Assembly: GCA_021234155.1 (NCBI GenBank)
Contig: JAJEKV010000101.1
Location: forward strand, 965,453-1,029,452
DNA from: Isoetes taiwanensis
Lineage: Eukaryota; Streptophyta; Lycopodiopsida; Isoetales; Isoetaceae
Direction: 5' to 3'
Length of the DNA: 64,000 bases
Shown here: piece after piece, positions 42,476 to 56,105 of the stretch
Layout of the letters: every line of letters begins with the position of its first letter
Numbering within the stretch: the stretch's first letter is position 1
Notes under the pieces: generated by a model
What the model was told of the DNA's origin: nothing
What the model saw: the letters and a program-made list of their open reading frames with translations, nothing else
Database searches by the model: none
Position numbers and translations under genes: made by a program

Positions 42476-45006
42476 TTACATGGTATCCCATAGTATCCCA
42501 CAGAAAAAGGGGTAAAAGATAGACATAGTAAACGAATTGCATATAAAAGAAATAACTAATGTATTCTCTTATAGACTAATTCAAGGCAAAATGTAGAATC
42601 ACATCCAGATAAACAAACAAATAAACCATATAAAAGAGAAGCAAAAAACACAAAGATATATACTATAAAAATTGCAAACCAGGCCTTACCCATACCACCT
42701 GTACAGGAAACAAAGTAGAGATGCATCCATGAGGCATTTCCTTTGCCCACATCTCAACATTTAAGCACATGGAAAAGCTTTTAAATAAGTAGATTTCAAT
42801 GCGCAAAAGCATTGATATTATAAAACAGCATATATTAGTTCCTCCTGCAAATACCGAAGACGATGCATGCAATGAAAAGAAAATTAAAATATTTATACTT
42901 GAGATGAGATAGCTATATAATACATGGAGAGGGATTAAGTCATACATATTAATTTCCGAAATCAGAAGCTTCAGATTTGAACTTTGTATTTCATCCGAAG
43001 AGCAGAAATGCCATAATCAAAATGGGTCGTGTTCATTCTTTGGAGACCTGCAGAGGGCACTTGCAATAAATCTCAAACCCTTTTAAGAATATGTACTTCC
43101 ATCAATATAGATGGAGCAATGTTTTTGAAGACACATAGAGATTTTGCTTACTTCAAACAGTGAGATAGAAGAACTATTATCGCTTCACTCCCAAATAATC
43201 AGCAGCATGCCAATAATGGCAAAACATCAAACGCTCAAATAAAATCGGCGGCTAGCAAGAACTCACAGAGGCAACTAGGGCAAGCGGAAAAAAGTTTATT
43301 TGAAAAATATGTTAGCTTGCCGGAAATGCATAGAAAGGCAAAATAAGGAAACTCAATCCAAGTCGCACAGGCCACATCAATTATGTCTAGATATAGAACT
43401 ATTAGATGATGGTTCTTGCATGCCCTTACATGCAAATCAGTAAAGAGAGCTTGTAAACTACCACAAGCCACACCAGAAAAGTAGCATCCAACACTTCTTT
43501 GAGAATCGATCATGCTAGATCAAGCAAGAAATCCTGTAAAATGTTCTGAAATAGAGAATGACGGACGCGGAAAGACACCTGGGACCCTATAAACATCCTA
43601 GAGAAGAATACTAGGAGCAGCAAAGGCAGTCAAGAATAGTCTGAAGACACGAACCTTTACAGCAAATCGCCTTGTCCCAGTTACAGTGTCGCCATCCTTC
43701 AGTCGCTAGTTCGCCATAGCCATTTATCCAACGTAGCATATGAGAAAGAATGAGGAATGAAAGCGGCAAAGAATGAGGAATGAAAGCGGCAAAGCATAGC
43801 CTAGCATGAGAAAGAGGGGGGAAATGAAATAAGGTCAAGCCGTTATAGAGAAGCGTTTTGGATATTAACCACACGTGGCATTCAAAAAATAAAGAACAAA
43901 TTACGGGCTTGTGTTTAATATGCACCTCACATTTTGTATTTGTCATCAACCTTGCACGATTGCCCAAGTAAAATTTTATTGGCTAAAGTTTTGTACACAT
44001 GAACTTAAGTATTTGTCATCAACCTTGCACGATTGCCCAAGTGTTGAAGAATATTCAGAGTGATATAGGCACCTCATACGTGTTGGAAGTGAGTCCATGT
44101 CTGGTATATGTTGTAACACTTGGAATATCATGAGAATAGTTGTTCCATCATGAAGGCATGCAATGCCAGCAAATAAAAACTTATAAGTACCTTGGTAGTT
44201 CATTACTTTTTGATCATTTTCTAACATCGTTTTATAATATGTTGCACCTATGGAATGGAGCACCAATATAATTATTGAATGGCTTACTTACAATGAGTGT
44301 ATGCAATTTTAGCCATTTGCTTATCATAGTCCTTTTACAATTTTTAGAGCCAAAGATAACATATGAATGCGTGCATTCAATTTCCATGACTCTCGGGTGG
44401 AACATCATCCCCCAAAAAAAAAAGAAAAAAGAAAAATAAAACTTCTAAAACATCTGGGTCTTCTGAATGCACATCTACTTCCTTAATTCCACGAAATCCC
44501 TAATTTCTCTATAATGCAAAGAACCCTTGGCTCTTATTTGATTTGAGACAATCAGAAATGTTGCTAGAATAGACAAAGGAAAAAATCTCCCAGAAAATCA
44601 TCCCCTTCTTCCACACATGGTGGGTGATCTTTAAATATGGCACCAAACCCTATGGAAAAATGGATCAATGGGCCCTTCTGATTACCACGTTCAACTCCAA
44701 AAGGTAGTTCAGCAGCAGCCCAATGCTGCTTTTCCCTTTTGATGGCCTTTGGCCCATAGCCAATACCAATGTGCTACCTCCGCATTTATGATATAAACTT
44801 AACTCCCATAGATAAGTTTATTTTGGGTCCTGTGGTAAGACCCTAAACCCCATGCCTAAGGTTACGGCTTCCACGTCTCATTGTGAAAATGGCCATGATC
44901 ATAATAAAGTTAGTACAGATTATTCTGATCGTTGTGTTGTACTTCAGCCCACGTACAGTAGTGGGGGCAACCATGTAAGTTTCGGCTTCTCATGGACGTA
45001 AAAAAC

Positions 45007-45074
<68 letters not shown>
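45007..45074. repeat. (TCTA)17 microsatellite
   Basis: Seventeen uninterrupted TCTA units within the CACTA-like element. The motif is the complement of the ATAG array in the DRC10 intron. Confidence 0.97.
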
Positions 45075-45075
<1 letters not shown>

Positions 45076-48000
45076 AAATGCCCTATGTTCATAACAAATC
45101 ATGTCTACATTCTTTCTTTATAGATGCAATATGATGGAATAAGCATTGAATGGCTTGAGTGTATGCAATTAGTGTTCGTTAAATATTTCCATTTTCTAAT
45201 GCTCCATAAGTGCAACATGTCCTTTTTTACATTCTCTTTGTAGTTGAACTAAGATCCAAGGCATATTCGACGCAATTCAGAGATATTATTTGGCTAGTAG
45301 ATGGTGAGAAGTGTGAGGCTATTTGGTCTCCATAGATGATAAAAATCCTAGATCTATTCTATTCAAGCAATATATTAATATTTTCGAATTAAATTCTAAT
45401 GTACCTCAAAATGATTATCTAATCCATACTGTCTCAAATAATTGCACCTCGCGAAGTTTCAAAATTTACCAAAAGACATTCCTTCACCGTAAATCTTCTA
45501 AAGAAAAATGCCCAATGTTGTTGGGCTATTCGTCAGGCATAGATTTGGAAATGAATCTGGAGGGCTATCTCTCGAAGGGCTGCCATATAGAACTTGGTTT
45601 TCCAAGAGTTTCGGAGAGGTGAATCTTTTTTATTCTTTATAATCTAGAACATGCATGATACTTACGAACTCTTTGCAATTATTATTTTGAATAAAAATCT
45701 CAATTCGGATCTATATAGCCAGTGGTAAACTATCTCTAAATTATTGGGAATATAAAAGTAATAATTTAGGACATTGTTCTATCAATTGATTTGAGCAATA
45801 AGTATTAATGTTTGCATTCATAAACCTACATTCCTCTAAAAACATATTTGTGCTTTATTCTATTTTATTGTATTCCGTTTGAACGAAGCTAATTTAGCAG
45901 CAGAAAGCTGCTAAGCCAATTTCAATATGATATACACCCAATGCATTAGATGAGGAATGATAAGAGAGTAAAATTGTAGAATCACATTTATTCTTTCTAC
46001 AAGCATTATAAGCTCTTCTTATGTTCTTTAAACTTGGCTACATAGAAAATATTTGGCCATATTAATAGAATAGCTTCTGATGGTAGACAAAAATGCCAAC
46101 ATCTTTGAGAATGCTCAACATTCCCATGGTTGGTGAGGATATACAAGCTGAAAAACTGTTGCACACAACTAGTGTCTACAATGGAGACAAGCAGGGTGAA
46201 AGCACATAATGCGAATGCTTATATCACCCACCATCATTTGATGAAGTGGAATTTTAGAAGAATAATTAAATTTCACTAGAGAGAGGAGTATAAACTGGCA
46301 AAGGTAACTTATTTATAAAAATAATGTCAAATGTGAAGTCTACCCTTCTGATTAAGCATTTAATGCTGTCTTAATATAATGTGCAATCATCTTGATGTCG
46401 TGTGGAAGTATTATATGTTATTTATGTTGATTAGCATTGTGCATAATAAAACTAGCCTCCAAACCATGTCACAAGTCTTAGATCAATTTTAGCAAATCAT
46501 TATTAGTTTCAATGAACCACTATAATATGCACAAACCATGTTATAAAACATAAATATTTTGGCAAAACACTATCGCATTGATTACTAGCATTGATAACCA
46601 TGCCATAAACCACTATTAGTTTTGATAAATCACTATGGCATATGGTTTTTTGTTGTCAAGTATATTCATGCATAAAAAACCAATATTATTATGGTTTATA
46701 GCTGATATGATACTAGTTAAATATAATAGTTCGATTTTGGGGGCCTTGTGAAATGAGCTAGAGACCAGAAAAACCATGACTAATATGGTGCCAAACGAGA
46801 CGGACCAATAGGTGGAAAATTAATAGTATCCAAAACTACACATATAGGGAGCAAGGGCAACAGAAGAAGTCCACCTATGTCAAAACAAACGGTACTAACG
46901 TGAACCCGAAGGACGTAACCTAACTCACAGAGACAACAAGAGACAACAACCGAAGAGACCAAAAAATGGGACCACAAAAAGATAAGAAAGTGAACAAGTG
47001 TTGCACAAAGGCAAGAGTATCGAAGCAAAAAAGAGGGTCCCAAAAAGGGGGAATGCAACTGCAAACAGGATGACTAAAGCGAAAGATAGAGAACTAGGAA
47101 CAACATGACCAACCACCGGATAGGTAACTCTATAAATGAATAGCTCAATAGGACGAATGAGGCAGAAGGAGCAAGTAGGGAGTGGAGGAGAGGGCTCACG
47201 AGTGCCAAAGAGCAACCGAGGCAACTAGAGTAAGAAGGAAGGACGAGGGCACCAAGAAATTGGAGCAAAAAAGACGAGAAGACAGAGCCAATGGAGCAAT
47301 GAAAAATAGAATTGGATGTATATTGGAATCCGAACAAGAGGATGCATAAAAGTGAAGGATGCAATGGAACAACGAAAAAATGCAGGAAGAGATGGTGAAA
47401 GGAACCAATAGGATAAAATCGACAAAAGCCATGAACATGACGACATCAACAAAATAAAGATCTCAAATGACTAATGAACTACAACAAATGACTAATGAAG
47501 CAGAAAAAACTACACAACACGGATACTATAAGCCAAACTAACCTAACTAGCAAGAAAACAAAGAGCAAAAAGACTAAGAAACCAAAGAAAGAACGATGCA
47601 ACCTGAAGGAGTAATAATGTCACTAAAACCAAAGAAAGAAAGATGCAACTAAAGGAATAATAACGTCGAGAAAGTTTAACGAAATAAGAAGCCAAAGGAA
47701 CTTACAGAATGAAACAACGCAAACACAAGAAATAGAGAAATGACATCAAATAAAGCTACAAAGGGATTATAAAGGGCATATAGCAACTGGAGCAAGAAAT
47801 GAAACAAACTGCATAGATAAGGGGCTGATGGGAAACATGAAGCAAGTGGAAGAACGGGGTAAGAGAAACAATAAAGGAGGTTCAAAATACCAGAACAAGG
47901 GAGTACATCAAGTGCTAAATGAAGTAACAAAAAACAAAGGTAAATAGACTAATGGAACAAACACGGCATACAAGACCAGGAAAATTATCAAAGTCCCGAA

Positions 48001-50344
48001 ACAACAAAAAACATCATGGGAAAGGAACTATGCTAGAGTACCATACCAAGAAAACGCATCAAGTGAAGAAATGGAACAATGCAGGAAAAAATGGCCAAGG
48101 AACTACTAGGATAAGAATAAATAAATCTACGAATACGACAAAACAACCACAACAATAAAGACGACCAAATTAATGCACCAAAGAATATCACCGCATAAGA
48201 AACAGAGCGATCAAAAATTGAACACTACGTCCAAAGATAACAAATGAGGTAGCAATGGCACTAAACGTATGGACGATGATGTCATATAGCCCTAGAGTCA
48301 CTCAGAATAATAGAAACGAGGAATAATAGAAACGACGGGAAAAATAAAAGACACGGGACAAATGGCACAATCAAATCTCGAAATCAAGCAAAACTATAAA
48401 AAAGAAAACTCCAAAGTTTGGAAGAGAGTGGGCAAAGGTAATCTAGAAAGAGAAACGAGATGTATTTATCATAGCCTTCTCCATCCGAATCTCAAAAGAT
48501 GAACAAAATAGATCCACTTGCACCTTTTAATCACTAGCAATCATACCATGACTCCACGATAGAAAGATAAAAAAAAATGGACATGCGACCAAATGTAAAA
48601 CTATGAAAATACAATAGAGCTGGCATATAGAAAATCACAGATGTACAAGCTCTCGAACCCAATATCCCCAAGCTATAAATCTCATGGGTCAAAACAAATA
48701 AATGCGCAACACCAAGAATGGATAACGAGGCAACAAAAGAACGCTGAAGGAACAACATGAACAAAGACATAATACAAGTGCCAACGGGGCAAAAGGGACT
48801 AATGAATAACTCAACAAGTGGAGCATAATAGTGTCCAAGGCACATCATATATCAACAAAGCAGTAGAGAAAGCCGAACAACAAGAGTAAATTTAGGCCAA
48901 TGAAACAAATGGTGCGGAAACTAACAAACAAGTCCATATGGCAATCAAGAATAATGGAACCAATGACAACCTTAGACAAAGCAACATAGGGAAAGCAAAT
49001 GGAGTAGGCCAGGCAAAATGGAACAAATAGAATATTAGCCAATGGGACAAAGAAGTTCCAATGAAACAAGGATAAGCAAAATGATCTGGGACGAATAGAC
49101 TCAAAGTGATGAATTGCAAATCAAAAGTACTAAAAACTCGACAAATGTAGAGACGATATCTTAACATCCACAAGAAGCAAACATAACCATTAGAAGAGAA
49201 CATAGCTTGCAATATATAACAAGCTTCTTATGGCAAGGCTAAGAATCTACCACAATGCAACGAAGCAAAGAGCAATAAAAGTTATGGATTGCAACTTGTA
49301 ATATATAGCGCACTTCTGATGGCAAGAATAAGAATTTATCACAACCCAATGAAAAATGAGTAATTAAAATGGAGAAAATACCACGACTGAAACCGGATAA
49401 TCTAGCAAAAAGCACAAGAAGCCCAGATGGAGTATCATGATGCCGTGGGGTGAATCGAAGTACAATCTAGGTTGCGCTAGAAAAGATCCATAGAAAATCG
49501 GCAGGTGAACCTTAGGAAGACAAAATATCACATACCAAGGCAGTTGAATGAAAATGTGAATACAATCTTGCCAAAAAACTAACGAAAGACATTGAGGGAC
49601 AAAAAATATTCTATGGATAATCAATAAGGCGATATCTTGTCGTTAGTATAAGGATCAAACCGAGATCTCTATAAAAGAAAGCCCCTCAAAATAGGACTAA
49701 ACTCATCTGGATCTCCACAACGACAAAGAAAAGCCCAACTAGACCATACATGGCACCCGAAGGACCAACATTCGAAAAACGAATTAAACCAATGCCTAGT
49801 TAAAATGGACGCGCCAAATGAATGAAATAAGAAAACAAACCATACCTAGGTTGCGCTCGAAAAAATCCACGAAGAATTGGCAGGCAGACATTAGGAAGAC
49901 GAAATATCATATACCAAAGGCAAGAAACGATAATATGTCTCGCGAAAGACTTTATAAAAATGAACAAGAAAACATATTCAGGACGAGAAACAATAAGGAT
50001 AAGAGATGTCAACCCATTAATATAAGGATTAAAGCCTAGACCTTTACCAAAGAAACATTTTAAAATAGGACTATAGTCATATGGATCTTTACAACCACAA
50101 AAGAAGGCCTGACTAGGCCATACATGAAATGTAATAATGCGATCCATGTCTATCCAACAACATCGACTAAATTTACCTCCAAACAATTTAAAAAGGAAGA
50201 TAAAATTTGGTGTAACGGCATATATGTAGTAACTTTGCAATCCACAATGAAAAATAAAAACTACCCCAAAACAATCACAATGAAAAATAAAAATGACCCT
50301 AAACCATTGAATCTGAAAACATGAAAAACTGACTCTAAATCATT

Positions 50345-50430
50345 GAATCGGAAATATCGTTTCATTCGAAGTTTGAACCCATGACCATAAAAATGACAAT
50401 AATCGAGCTAACCAATGCACCATGCCAAAT
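50345..50430 (-). repeat. tRNA-like (SINE-type) fragment
   Basis: The minus strand reads TGGTTAGCTCGATTAT (A-box-like) about 30 bp before ATGGGTTCAAACTTC (B-box-like). Spacing and order fit a tRNA-derived SINE head. Confidence 0.45.
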
Positions 50431-53400
50431 TTTATTGATAAATTGCTACTTAACTATAAAAATAACCTGCTAACGAAGGTAGAACCGACTTGCAGAACTG
50501 ATTTACACAGGGAAAGTTTTCTGTTAAGAAGCTTGAGAGTTGCGGCAGCGATCTGAGTCCTTACAAGGTTGCCACGATCTGAGTTTATACTGCAAGATCT
50601 AGGTTCAACTTCAGATCCCCGCTACCAAAGATCCGGAGGTCAGACTCGGCTCAAAAACTGGATTTAACAAACAAATCGAAGCTGGGTCTCTATACAAGCA
50701 CAGACAACCATGAAAACAACCCAGCCAAAAGGCCCTAATACTAAACATCAAGGCAAAAACTCGAAATCAATATGAACAAGAATCAGATGAGGGTTTGCAA
50801 CCATCGATATCCGAACCGTAGAACCACGACGCGATCCGCAAAAATAGAATAATAAAGGCATATCATCCCAAGATGCCCCGTGGTGCGTAAAAGATTCGCT
50901 CCAACCATCGATTCATGCCCTATGCTCTGCTGATGATTTTTCATAAGGGGCAAGTCAGTTGCACTCCATGGATATCCGAGCAGCATATGCAGATATCCGA
51001 GCAGAATATGCGATCGGGCTGGAAGATGCAACAAAGAACGATTTTGGTGGGCTCTGATTGCCTAATCAGCCTCAAGGCCTGCAAAAGTGGATAGTGACCT
51101 CTGCACTGGTGTATCATATGCCATCAATCATGCTCCAGCCTCGCCGATCTAGTTAGAAATTGTGCCACGTCGATCCTTCTTTCTCAATCGCCCAGCACAC
51201 CTTGGCGAGTTATATTAGAAGAGAAGCATCCAAACACCCACAAGGAAACGAGCCGGAACCACGGAAGACCTCATCCGAGTTCTAAAACCTCAAAGAAACT
51301 CGTAAGTTAGCAACGACAATCCATGAAAATAGAAAGGCAATGTGCATGACTTATTAGAAGCGACTCAACAGATCTCGTGGTAGATGCGATTGCTATGGAG
51401 AACCAGACTCTGGATTGTGTGGGACCCTAATCTGTCAAGAAAAGAGAAAAGCCAAAGGGCAAACCCCCGCTTGCTTGTAGATGTCGATCCACCGGGCTGC
51501 TCCCCTTTTGGAATCTTCCACCATATAAGTGGATCATGCAGAGGATGATCACGTAATTGCGGCCCAAGAATCCCAAGCATACACAAGACAAAGGGACGAG
51601 GGGAAAGTCGATGTAGAAAAGGTCCTGGTTAAAGAGAAAAGCCATGATCGGAAGAGGTAGGTTGGGCGTAAATCTGGAAAAAGGATTAGAGAACCGATAC
51701 GGGTGGATAAAATTGGAAAAAGGACCGGGGGAAGAACGACCCGAGGTTGTGGAACAAATCTAGAAATCGAGAATCCGGCTAAAGGTCGATTCCTAGCGAA
51801 AGTAAAATCCTTCCGGGAGGCATCGGACAAGAGAAAACCAAGGAAAACTAGAAGGACAAGAGAGAACCAAGGAAAAATACGATAAAGCGATTCAAAAAGG
51901 CTGCACGTAACTATCAAATGATAGAAAAAATCAGAAAACTAACCCGACCCCATGAATCTTGCTCACCATCCCCAACTAACACGGGAGCCCAAAACCTCAG
52001 TATGGAAAACTTATGGATGCAAATGATTGGGGTAGATCCAATTCCTTGGATGTAATCATCCGTACCACAAAAAACCAAGGCAAACGCTAGAGCAAAAACA
52101 CGGGGGTTTGGAGCTAGGTAGGGATGAAGCGACAACAAAAAAGCTAGAATAAGGATGGATGAAAATGGGAGAGGATAAAACTGACAGGATAGAGAAGAAG
52201 GAGAAAACTAGCTCAAGAGAACGCCGATGATAGAACAATGAAGAGAGGCTAAATAAATAGGAGGAGTGACAAAGGGACGTCCCCATCCAAGGAATGTCGG
52301 TTCTATTGCTGTCGCAATAGAACCGTGGCATTGTTTGGTTAACTTAGGAAAATTAGTGGCTAAACACATATTCGGATCATCCAAAATTAGAGAGAGACTC
52401 CAGAAAATAGGCTGGTCCTGAGAAAGGCCTTCTTTCCATGTGTACATACCTCTCACCTTTAACCATGCTCTAATCCATTTCTTGATAATCAAAGGCATGG
52501 AGGCAGGGACAGTAAATTCAAAGTAAATGCTATGAGGCAGCTGCATTTTGAGGTTTCTCCAGCCAAAGCGATGACACTTTTCAATATAATGGGAGATGAG
52601 AACACTCCGCGGTGGTTCATCCGGTTTGTTGTGCCCCGAAGAAATATTTTGCAGCCAAAGCAGTGGCCTGCTTCTCGATATTGATAACTCCCAGACCCCC
52701 CTTACTTTTATGCTTGCAGCATTCATCCATAGAGATTGGGATCCAGCACCTCCTGCTAGATCCATCTGCAATAAACCTTCTAATGATACCTTGCATTTTA
52801 GCCAGTACCTTCTTAGGTGCCATAATAATGGAGGATTGGTAGACCTGAGAAGAAGAAATAACTGAATTTGCCAGAATGGCTCTCCCATTTTTAGATAAAA
52901 ATTTAGAATTAAGGGAGTCAACCTTTCTGTAGAATTTATCTAGCAGGTCCTCCCAAAGATCACAAGCATTAATTCTAATAGCATAAGGAATGCCTAGAAT
53001 TTTCGTTTTAGTACTAGGGGAGAGATATATACATCCCATGTTTGTAGCTGCATGCTCACCCTCTTCCTGATGCCTTGAGATTAGCTTGGTCTTGTTGAGA
53101 TTAATTCTGCATCTTGAGCAATTTCCGAAGTCCTCCAAGATAGCTTGAGTATTCTGAATGGATCGATCCTCCAAATGTAGGAATAGGAAGGTATCATCTG
53201 CAAAGTGGACATTAAGGATCTCATTTGCTTCCTGGGATGGAAGACTGAGTCCTTGATTAAATGGAGATCTTTTGCCCTCTTGAAGTTACTATTTAGTCCT
53301 TCCATCACAATTAAAAACAAAAAAGGTGCAAGAGGGCAACCTTGCTTGACCCCTCTTTTGATATCAAAGAATGGACTACATTCACCATTGATAAGGACAG

Positions 53401-55840
53401 CAGATCTGGAATCCTTAAGAATAGCTTGGAAAACAGAAATAACATTATCAGAGAATCCCAGTTTCTTGCAGCACCAACAAAATAGCGTCAGCGCCAAAAT
53501 CTAAAATAATACAGAAGTGGTGTACTTCTCTAGGCTCTCCTGATTCCAATACCAGTCCAATCCTAGTTCGTTCAAGGGTTGAAACCAGATGATGATGGAT
53601 CCATCAGTAGCTGCACCGTAGTAGGGCAAATATTTTTTTGTTTTTCATTGGGCCATGAAGTTAAGACAGCTGATGGAAGAGCAATATCTAAATCCTAATG
53701 GAACTGCTATATATGCACGAGGAGATATATATAGAAAAGGCTGGAATGGAAAAAAGGACACATTGTACTGATCCTGATGCCAGTTAGAGAGTATTGAAAC
53801 CAGAAGCAATTTTTATCTATTCTGAAGAGCCATTAAACAAAGGGCACATTCTGAGCTGGTGATAGAACACAGAAGCTAATTTCCTTCTTTCTTCGGAAGA
53901 ATGTCATCTTTATAACTGTGCAGAACTACTCCTATTTGATTCTGAAACATGCATAGATCGATTAGATTAAAAATATTGAATTCTTGCATGTTGCTTATTT
54001 GCAGAAGAAGCCCTCTTGACGATTCATCTGCTGTTAGAAAAAGGGTAAAAACAGGGGTAGAACAGGTTCATACGGTTTCGTGAGTAAACATGGCTGGGTG
54101 AGGCGAATGCGTTTGTTGCTTTTAGATCAAAAAGCTCGTTCTTGCTCTAATGATAGAAGCAGAAGAAGATAGATAGATATTAGGATCAGAACTAGAAGCA
54201 CAAGCGACAGAAGGATGTAGAGAGTATCGGGATGATTCTAAGCCAGACTTCTCTTCAGACTTTTTGCTTGTTACCGGGATGCTTAGACTTTTTGCTTGAA
54301 ATATAAACCAAAATCCAAAACAAGAATAAAAAACTATGGTGTAGCATCCCACAGATTAAAGCTCACCTTTTTGCTTTTCTAACAGACAGATTGATGCTTT
54401 TGCTTACAAAACCATTATTGTAACCAAAACCAGAATAAAAAACCATTACCTAGCATAATAGAAGCTATGATTCCATACCAATATTCTCCTGTCATCAAGA
54501 ATCCAGCCCGCCAGCAACACAAGAATCTAGGGGGTAAAAGTTATTGGGCATACATATGCATGCAGTGACAATATCAACCGCTGAATTATTTCAGCGAACC
54601 CAAATCAACGACCCAAAAAGGGCGCACTCTAGAAATACTATTTAGTATGCCTTCACGAATACACGCTGAAACCATAGAAAAACCATATGAAAAAACGTAT
54701 AAAACTATAAATAACCCCTGTTATAATGCTAGATATTAATGAGAATTAACATTGCGATGGAGAAGCTTTGATGGATCACCTTTCTTGAAGGCTAATAGTT
54801 GCGTAAGCTATTCGTGTTGAAAATTGTTATCACTTTCAATATTTATTATAACAGTTAATTTAAATAAGCTAGAGAAAAATATCGATGATAAAATAATTGT
54901 GCTAGATTTTGTTAGCTAGAGAAAAATATAGATAATGAAATAATTATGTTAGATTTTGCTACACTAGATGTATAACTCTTTATAGTTTGATGAAATTGTA
55001 GAACATATAAATAAAAAGAAACATTTTTCAACAAGGGCTTGCATCTGGGAAGTCTTGAGAAATGGGATGAGAGGAATTCAAAGAGAAATTTTAGCTGTTT
55101 GAATAATAAAGTTATAGTGATCTATAAGACATCAAGGAATCATTGAAAAAACTGAAAAAAGCTTTAGATCAATTGTCAATGGTGACCTATATTGCAACAC
55201 TAGCCTTGCTAGTTTAATGTCTAAGAACTAGATTAATATAAGAGCATATATATATTGCTAGAAATCCATATCGAATGCTATCTACGAACCACTTATAGTT
55301 CCAATATACTCATGGGGAGACAAATATATCTCTAATCCGAGTGTGTTTCACAATATTGTGTTAATAGATGTTTGTTAATAAACAATGGGTAATGAGTCTA
55401 GTTTCACAGGTTTGGAAAGGCAATAACTTTACATTCTTATTTCTTAATCACACCTTATTTTCTTCTAGAACACAAGGTGAGAAAATGCAGGTCCAAATCA
55501 TGTATATTTTTGGACATGTAGACGAGATAGTTGAAGAGAAATGTTAAGAAAGATATACAAAGCCATACATTGATGATGCATGGATGTTGACAAACAAGAT
55601 TGACTACATGTACAATGCTACTGCTTTCCAATTCAAGAAACCAAAAGCTTCACCATCCACGTCAAGCTGCCAAGCTGTCGATTCAAAAGCTAACAAACTG
55701 CTACCTACGTTTTTGTAGATCATTGGCTGCAAAGAAAGTTAATGCTTCTACTGCTACTCTCCTTTCTTCTATAGCTTCTTCCACGCAATATGTAGCAAAA
55801 TAACAGGGGGTTCCAGGGGGATTTGATATGGATGTAGAAA

Positions 55841-56037
55841 CAACAATTCCTGAAACCATAGACCATATATCCCTAAAACAATTGAATGGGTTGTTATAAA
55901 AAAAAAACACATATTCAGGATAAAAAATAATCATATTAGCAACAATTACTGAAACCATAGACCATATATCCCTAAAATAATTGAATGGGTTGTTATAAAA
56001 AAAACATAGATTCAAGATAAAAAATAATCACATTAGC
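55841..56037. repeat. Two tandem 99-bp units
   Basis: The unit starting CAACAATT(C/A)CTGAAACCAT occurs twice in succession with about 6-8 differences. Confidence 0.9.
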
Positions 56038-56042
56038 TTACT

Positions 56043-56105
56043 GGGTACATTGGTTAAAGTAGTCTTATTAGGACATTGAATTATTTTGGTAGAGGTTCGA
56101 GCCCC
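56043..56105 (+). repeat. tRNA-like (SINE-type) head
   Basis: The plus strand shows TTGGTTAAAGTAGTC (A-box-like) followed about 35 bp later by AGAGGTTCGAGCCCCC (B box). Downstream copies of CAAAATC(T/A)TAGGC fit a SINE body. No cloverleaf acceptor stem, so not a tRNA gene. Confidence 0.5.

Larger units (their letters stand above)
41670..46750. mobile_element. CACTA-like (EnSpm) non-autonomous DNA transposon
   Basis: Ends are inverted repeats: CACAAGGCTCCCAAAAATTAAC at the left and, read inward from the right, CACAAGGCCCCCAAAATCGAAC. A 3-bp duplication AAA flanks both (41667-41669 and 46751-46753). The left subterminal region has many TGGTTT/ATGGT motifs and the right one many AAACCA/ACCAT motifs, i.e. 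mirrored subterminal repeats as in EnSpm elements, where they bind transposase. No transposase frame is visible in the 5.1 kb, so it would rely on an autonomous relative. The outer bases are CAC but not CACTA, so the superfamily is inferred. Confidence 0.7.
41091..52328. mobile_element. Unclassified element, copy 2 (11.2 kb, including a nested transposon)
   Basis: Starts CATTCCTAGGATGGGTCCTAGGATAG directly after copy 1 and ends with the same 150-bp tail and hairpin as copy 1, followed by CATTG and L1 LINE sequence. Without the nested CACTA-like element it is about 6.2 kb of A- and purine-rich sequence on the plus strand (41100-41669, 46751-52328) with internal repeats, for example the block with TAGGAAGAC(A/G)AAATATCA at about 49515 and 49890, and the paired stretches at about 49205 and 49295. 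The many hydrophobic minus-strand frames here come from this base composition. No transposase, Rep/helicase or reverse transcriptase was recognised. Confidence 0.6.
39403..53497 (-). pseudogene. L1-type reverse transcriptase and zf-RVT remnant in two pieces
   Basis: Right piece: reverse transcriptase with FFDIKRGVKQGCPLAPFLF (about 53350), the catalytic FADD motif near 53190 in another frame, then CRINLNKTKL, KILGIPYAI, FLSKNGRAILANSV and KGGLGVINIEKQA. Left piece: the C-terminal zinc-binding zf-RVT domain with FMWKSPIHPKIKAFMWQLW and ICVRCLQNQENEEHLFKNC, ending with a stop at 39403. Frameshifts near 53215 and 52640 inactivate it. This is the usual domain order of plant L1 elements. Confidence 0.9.
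38779..53500 (-). mobile_element. 5'-truncated L1-type LINE, split by a 12.3-kb insertion
   Basis: Pieces at about 52333-53500 and 38779-40060. The 3' end is marked by a run of T on the plus strand (about 38779-38789), i.e. an A tail on the minus strand. The two pieces join at a CATTG site with the reading frame continuing through a Thr-Lys-Gln-Trp codon series. The 5' end is lost before the middle of the reverse transcriptase. No target duplication was found around the whole element, partly because the 5' boundary is uncertain. Confidence 0.85.

Noticed and set aside
46780-49624. Many hydrophobic minus-strand frames (Leu/Phe/Ser/Cys-rich)
   Set aside because: They are the shadow of A/G-rich plus-strand sequence, overlap in several frames and have no start or splice context.
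41091-52328. Helitron
   Set aside because: A terminal hairpin is present, but the TC start, CTRR end and A/T insertion site are not met in either orientation, and no Rep/helicase was seen.
40061-52332. A single giant LTR retrotransposon with LTRs at 40.06-41.09 and 51.3-52.33 kb
   Set aside because: Only the last 150 bp are shared; the first 880 bp of the left block have no counterpart on the right, and the start motif recurs directly after the left block instead of at the start of a right LTR.
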